Shown here piece by piece: positions 60,723 to 64,000 of a stretch of DNA of 64,000 bases. The notes beneath the pieces are model-generated. The model was not told the DNA's origin. It did not search any database and saw only the letters and a list, made by a program, of their open reading frames with translations. Positions within the stretch are counted from its first letter, which is position 1, and the number at the start of each line of letters is the position of its first letter. The position numbers and the translations under genes are program-made. The stretch spans positions 6,869,001-6,933,000 of the forward strand of contig NZ_CP012382.1 of the NCBI RefSeq assembly GCF_001267885.1. The letters are read 5' to 3'. The stretch is from Streptomyces ambofaciens ATCC 23877. Its GTDB lineage: Bacteria > Actinomycetota > Actinomycetes > Streptomycetales > Streptomycetaceae.

Positions 60723-60770
60723 GCGGATGTGACATCCGCCGTTCGGGGTGCCGTCGGACGAGACGATAAT
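60723..60770. promoter_or_regulatory. Inverted repeat and -10 box between CMD and MBL genes
   Basis: GCGGATG (60723-60729) and CATCCGC (60733-60739) form a perfect 7-bp palindrome with a three-base centre. GATAAT (60765-60770) is a likely -10 box for the MBL gene. The palindrome, between divergent genes next to a TetR gene, is a candidate operator. Confidence 0.45.
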
Positions 60771-60801
60771 GAGAGCCTGACCTACTCCACCTGGAGGTAC
60801 C

Positions 60802-61986
60802 GTGGCCGGTTCCCGTTCCCCGAGCACCGGGCTCAGCGCACTGCGGCCCGCCGCCTTCGGTGCGGACCCGAGCGGTGCGCGCATGGCGCGGATCCGCAGA
60901 TCACCGCACTTTCGCGACGGCGTCTTCCAGAACCCCGGCGGCACCGCCCGGACCCGCCCCTCCGGATCGGCCCGCGAGTTCGCGAAGGTCTACTTCGACC
61001 GGGAGACGCGACCCCACCGCGCCCCGCGCGGCACGGTCCCGGTGCACGCCACCACCCTCGCCGACCTGGCCCGCCCGCCGGCCACCGGACTGCGGCTGAC
61101 CTGGATGGGGCACTCCAGCGTGCTCGCCGAGATCGACGGGCAGCGGGTGCTCTTCGACCCCGTCTGGGGCGAGCGCTGCTCCCCGTTCCCCTTCGCCGGC
61201 CCCAAGCGGCTGCATCCGGTCCCGGTGCCCCTGGCCGCGCTGGGTCCGGTCGACGTCGTCGTGATCTCCCACGACCACTACGACCATCTGGACATGCCCA
61301 CGATCAAGGCGCTGGCGGGCACGGACACCCTCTTCGCCGTGCCGCTCGGCGTCGGCGCGCACCTCGAACGCTGGGGTGTCTGCGCCGACCGGCTGCGCGA
61401 GCTGGACTGGCACGAGTCGACGCGCGTCGGCGGACTCACCCTCACCGCCACCCCGGCCCGCCACTTCTGCGGACGCGGCCTGCGCAACACCCAGCACACC
61501 CTCTGGGCGTCCTGGGTCGTCGCCGGTGAGGAACACCGGGTCTATCACAGCGGCGACACGGGGTACTTCGACGGCTTCCGGGACATCGGCGCCGCCCACG
61601 GCCCGTTCGACGCCACGATGATCCAGCTGGGGGCGTACTCCGACTTCTGGCCGGACATCCACATGACACCCGAGGAAGGCGTGCGCGCCCACCTCGACCT
61701 GCAGGGAGGCCGGCCGGGCGGCGCCCTGCTGCCGATCCACTGGGGGACCTTCAACCTCGCCCCGCACGCGTGGGCGGAGCCGGGGGAGTGGACCCTCGCC
61801 GCCGCGGAGTCGGTCGGCCAGCCCCTCGCCGTCCCGGTCCCCGGCCGCCCCTTCGAGCCCGGGGGCGAGATCCCCTCCGCTCCGTGGTGGCGCTCCGTGG
61901 GCCGGGTGCCGGACCGCGAGTGGCCCGTGCCCGTCGCCGGTCCGCAGGCTGCCCGACAGGACCTGGACCTGGTGGGCGAGGACTGA
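60802..61986 (+). CDS. MBL-fold metal-dependent hydrolase (NAPE-PLD/UlaG-like)
   Basis: This 394-residue protein starts at GTG 60802 behind CTGGAGG. LTWMGHSSVLAEIDGQRVLFD and VVISHDHYDHLDMPTIKAL hold the metallo-beta-lactamase HxHxDH site. RHFCGRGLRN, HSGDTGYFDGFRD and LLPIHWGTFNL supply the remaining ligands. The pattern matches bacterial relatives of N-acylphosphatidylethanolamine phospholipase D. A phosphodiesterase or lactonase activity is likely; the substrate is unknown. It has no signal peptide. A terminator with a T-run follows. Confidence 0.9.
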   Translation: MAGSRSPSTGLSALRPAAFGADPSGARMARIRRSPHFRDGVFQNPGGTARTRPSGSAREFAKVYFDRETRPHRAPRGTVPVHATTLADLARPPATGLRLTWMGHSSVLAEIDGQRVLFDPVWGERCSPFPFAGPKRLHPVPVPLAALGPVDVVVISHDHYDHLDMPTIKALAGTDTLFAVPLGVGAHLERWGVCADRLRELDWHESTRVGGLTLTATPARHFCGRGLRNTQHTLWASWVVAGEEHRVYHSGDTGYFDGFRDIGAAHGPFDATMIQLGAYSDFWPDIHMTPEEGVRAHLDLQGGRPGGALLPIHWGTFNLAPHAWAEPGEWTLAAAESVGQPLAVPVPGRPFEPGGEIPSAPWWRSVGRVPDREWPVPVAGPQAARQDLDLVGED

Positions 61987-62017
61987 GGCGGGGTCCGTGT
62001 ATGAACGGACGAGGGAC

Positions 62018-62048
62018 GGGCGGCCGGGGAATGCCCCGGCCGCCCTTT
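62018..62048 (+). terminator. Terminator hairpin after the MBL gene
   Basis: GGGCGGCCGGGG (62018-62029), loop AATG, then CCCCGGCCGCCC (62034-62045), followed by TTT: a 12-bp perfect stem with a short T-run. Confidence 0.8.
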
Positions 62049-62407
62049 CGTTGCCTCCGAAGGTGCGGTGCGGCACCGGGTCCTTCACTGTCAGTGACAG
62101 TTTCTGATCGGGTTCGACCGGTCTCCAGCCCCTCCGGAACGGATGCTTCACCGGCTTATCGGGCTGTCGTACGAGGCCTCATACCAGAGCGGGACGTTGT
62201 CCGAGGGACTTTGGCAACTGCCCACCGCACATGATGCACGGGCGACTACTGTCAGTGTCCGTCGGGCGACGTAGACCGGATCCCCGGTCCGCTCGGCCGA
62301 CACCGTGACGGCGCGCGCCCGCGTGGCGTCGCGTGTCCGCGTGGCGCCCGCCACCACGCGCGAGCACCCAGGCCCGACGGGCCAACGGACCAGTACGAGG
62401 ACCCCCG
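62049..62407 (+). promoter_or_regulatory. Upstream region of the sensor kinase gene
   Basis: No gene is visible in these 359 bp. ACTGTCA-G-TGACAGT (62087-62101) is a perfect 15-bp palindrome, and its left part ACTGTCAGTG recurs at 62248-62257. Repeated CGCGTGGCG-type words lie closer to the gene (62320-62350). The kinase promoter should be here, but no convincing -35/-10 pair is seen. Confidence 0.4.
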
Positions 62408-64000
62408 ATGTCTCACCTCCGCGCCCCGGCCGCGCGAGCAGACCGCCGCGAGGGCGGGCGGCACGGCCGGCCGGCCCCCCGTACCGCCACCGCGTTGCCC
62501 GAGACCCATATACGGCCCCAACTCCTGCGCCTGGCCGTGCTGCCGCCCGTCGCGGTCGCCCTCAGCGCCTGCGCGGTCGTCTTGTTCACCGTCCGGTCCA
62601 CCGGCGCCCGCCCGAGCCCCGTGCTGTGGGCCGTCCTCGCCGGGGCGGTCTCGGTGACCCTCGCCGCCGTCGCCATCGCCGCCGTCGCCGCGGACCGCGC
62701 CGCACGGTCCGTGCACGAACGCGTCGGCGCCCTGCGCCGCAGCACCGCGCGCGGGGAGAGCGATCTGCGAGCCGTCGTCGAGGCGTTGCGGCGCGGCGAG
62801 ACCCCGCCGCACCGCAAGGTCCGGAGCGGACCGCCGGACGACGCCGACGACTTCGAACTGCTCGCCGCCGACCTGTCCCGCGCCCACGACGGCGCCGTCA
62901 CCGCGGTCGTCCGGGCCGCCCAGCTCTCCAGCCAGGCGGGCAGCGAACAGAAACTGGAGGTCTTCGTCAACCTCGCCCGGCGCCTGCAGTCCCTGGTGCA
63001 CCGCGAGATCTCCATCCTGGATGAGCTGGAGAACGAGATCGAGGACCCCGACCTCCTCAAGGGCCTCTTCCACGTCGACCACCTCGCCACCCGCATCCGC
63101 CGCCACGCCGAGAACCTCGCCGTGCTCGGCGGCGCCGTCTCCCGCCGGCAGTGGAGCAACCCCGTCGACATGACCGAGGTGCTGCGCTCGGCCATCGCCG
63201 AGGTCGAGCAGTACTCCCGGGTCCGGCTGGTCCCCCCGATCGACGGCACCCTGCGCGGCCACGCCGTCGCCGACGTCATCCACCTGCTGGCCGAACTCGT
63301 CGAGAACGCCACCCTGTTCTCCGCCCCGCAGACGCAGGTGCTGATGCGGGCCAACCTCGTCACCTCGGGCCTCGCCGTGGAGGTCGAGGACCGGGGACTC
63401 GGTATGCCCGTCGACGAGCAGAGCCGGATGAACGCGCTGCTCGCCGACCCCGACCAGGTCAACGTCGCCCGCCTGCTCGCGGACGGGCGCATCGGGCTGT
63501 TCGTCGTCTCGCAGCTCGCCAAGCGGCACGGCATCACCGTCCGACTGCAGACCAACATCTATGGCGGTGTCCAGGCCGTACTGGTCGTGCCGCAGGCCCT
63601 GTTGGGACCGGAGCCGGGCGCCCTTCCCGGGGGCGAGACCCGGCCGGGCCAGGCCGCGGGGACCGAGCCGGTGCCCGTACCGCCGCCGCCCCGGCAGCAG
63701 CCGCGGCCCACGGCCCCCGCGATGCCGCCGGTTCCCACCACGTCCGTCCTCGACACCCCGGCGCCCGCCCCCGTCGCCCCGGCGCCCGTCCCCGTCGTTC
63801 CCCAGTCCCGCGTCCCCGAGGCGCCCGTGCAGGCCCCCTCCCGCAGGGCCGACGGAGGCGAACCCGTGCCGCTGCCCGTACGCGGCGCCCGCGCGGACCG
63901 GCCCACCCCCGCCGCCGCGGTGCCCGGCGTCCGGGCCGAGGACCGGGGCGTGCTCGCCGAGCACGCGGCCACCCCGCCCGTGCCGCGCCACAGTGCGGTG
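62408..64000 (+). CDS. Membrane sensor histidine-kinase-like ATPase (CvnA-type), partial at right edge
   Basis: ATG 62408 opens a frame that stays open for 531 codons to the window end. A polar N-terminus precedes two close membrane helices (LLRLAVLPPVAVALSACAVVLF and LWAVLAGAVSVTLAAVAIAA in part), with a very short external loop. VNLARRLQSLVHREISILDE to HVDHLATRIRRHAENLAVLGG replaces the usual dimerisation box. The N-box is HLLAELVENATLFS, and the G1 box DRGLGMPVDEQS and GRIGLFVVSQLAKRHGI follow. The last 130 residues are Pro/Ala-rich. This layout matches kinase-like proteins of Streptomyces conservons, which work with roadblock, DUF742 and GTPase proteins; those would lie beyond the edge. 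Confidence 0.88.
   Translation, partial: MSHLRAPAARADRREGGRHGRPAPRTATALPETHIRPQLLRLAVLPPVAVALSACAVVLFTVRSTGARPSPVLWAVLAGAVSVTLAAVAIAAVAADRAARSVHERVGALRRSTARGESDLRAVVEALRRGETPPHRKVRSGPPDDADDFELLAADLSRAHDGAVTAVVRAAQLSSQAGSEQKLEVFVNLARRLQSLVHREISILDELENEIEDPDLLKGLFHVDHLATRIRRHAENLAVLGGAVSRRQWSNPVDMTEVLRSAIAEVEQYSRVRLVPPIDGTLRGHAVADVIHLLAELVENATLFSAPQTQVLMRANLVTSGLAVEVEDRGLGMPVDEQSRMNALLADPDQVNVARLLADGRIGLFVVSQLAKRHGITVRLQTNIYGGVQAVLVVPQALLGPEPGALPGGETRPGQAAGTEPVPVPPPPRQQPRPTAPAMPPVPTTSVLDTPAPAPVAPAPVPVVPQSRVPEAPVQAPSRRADGGEPVPLPVRGARADRPTPAAAVPGVRAEDRGVLAEHAATPPVPRHSAV

Noticed and set aside
1..64000. tRNA, rRNA or integrase/attachment sites
   Set aside because: No cloverleaf, rRNA-like stretch, integrase, transposase or flanking direct repeats were seen on either strand.

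Overview
The window is high-GC actinobacterial DNA with the usual Streptomyces features: third positions dominated by G and C, many GTG and TTG starts, and ATGA/GTGA stop-start overlaps. It also carries Streptomyces-type families: an SsgA-like sporulation protein, small LPFR-motif and SCO6745-family proteins, a hopanoid operon, a BCCT carrier and a c-di-AMP riboswitch. From memory, and not checked by any search, the gene order resembles the right part of the S. coelicolor chromosome around SCO6719-SCO6775. I see no prophage, insertion sequence, CRISPR array, rRNA or tRNA.

Layout. 1-2860: a leftward ABC-F / UvrA-like resistance-type operon, preceded by a long leader with a consensus promoter and a three-codon upstream ORF. 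2.9-8.9 kb: housekeeping and accessory genes (GPP34, SsgD-like, beta-propeller, YciI, endonuclease V, reductase). 9.0-13.7 kb: a beta-oxidation operon (CoA transferase, thiolase, fused hydratase/dehydrogenase), then a convergent MerR regulator and a divergent amino-acid permease. Half-sites of the form GTGWNACAG occur at both ends of this block. 16.4-25.3 kb: two secreted peptidases, a BCCT transporter, a D-amino-acid oxidase with an apparent 3' frameshift, and a second ABC-F protein. 25.4-34.2 kb: Tex, small proteins, two DJ-1/PfpI proteins flanking 33-bp tandem repeats, enoyl-CoA hydratase, an anti-sigma-like ATPase, IPP isomerase and a CDF metal exporter.

34.7-41.8 kb: a tightly coupled seven-gene operon. 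It encodes two CDP-alcohol phosphotransferases, a CTP-type nucleotidyltransferase, a glycerol-1-phosphate-dehydrogenase-like enzyme, a GT2 glycosyltransferase, and a TagGH/Wzm-Wzt-like exporter. Together these look like a pathway that makes a CDP-activated polyol, transfers it to a carrier or polymer, and exports a cell-surface glycopolymer. It is the best candidate here for an undescribed system.

42.2-55.1 kb: the hopanoid operon (hpnC, hpnD, a 52-codon coupled ORF, hpnE, polyprenyl synthase, shc, hpnG, hpnH, ispG, dxs, hpnO). It supplies its own isoprenoid precursors; idi lies about 9 kb upstream. It is followed by an XRE-cupin regulator with two tandem palindromic operators and a coupled 40-residue membrane protein. 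56-64 kb: a tyrosine phosphatase, a c-di-AMP-riboswitch-controlled LysM/M23 peptidase, an SGNH hydrolase, TetR and CMD proteins, an MBL hydrolase, and the N-terminal part of a membrane sensor kinase that runs off the right edge.
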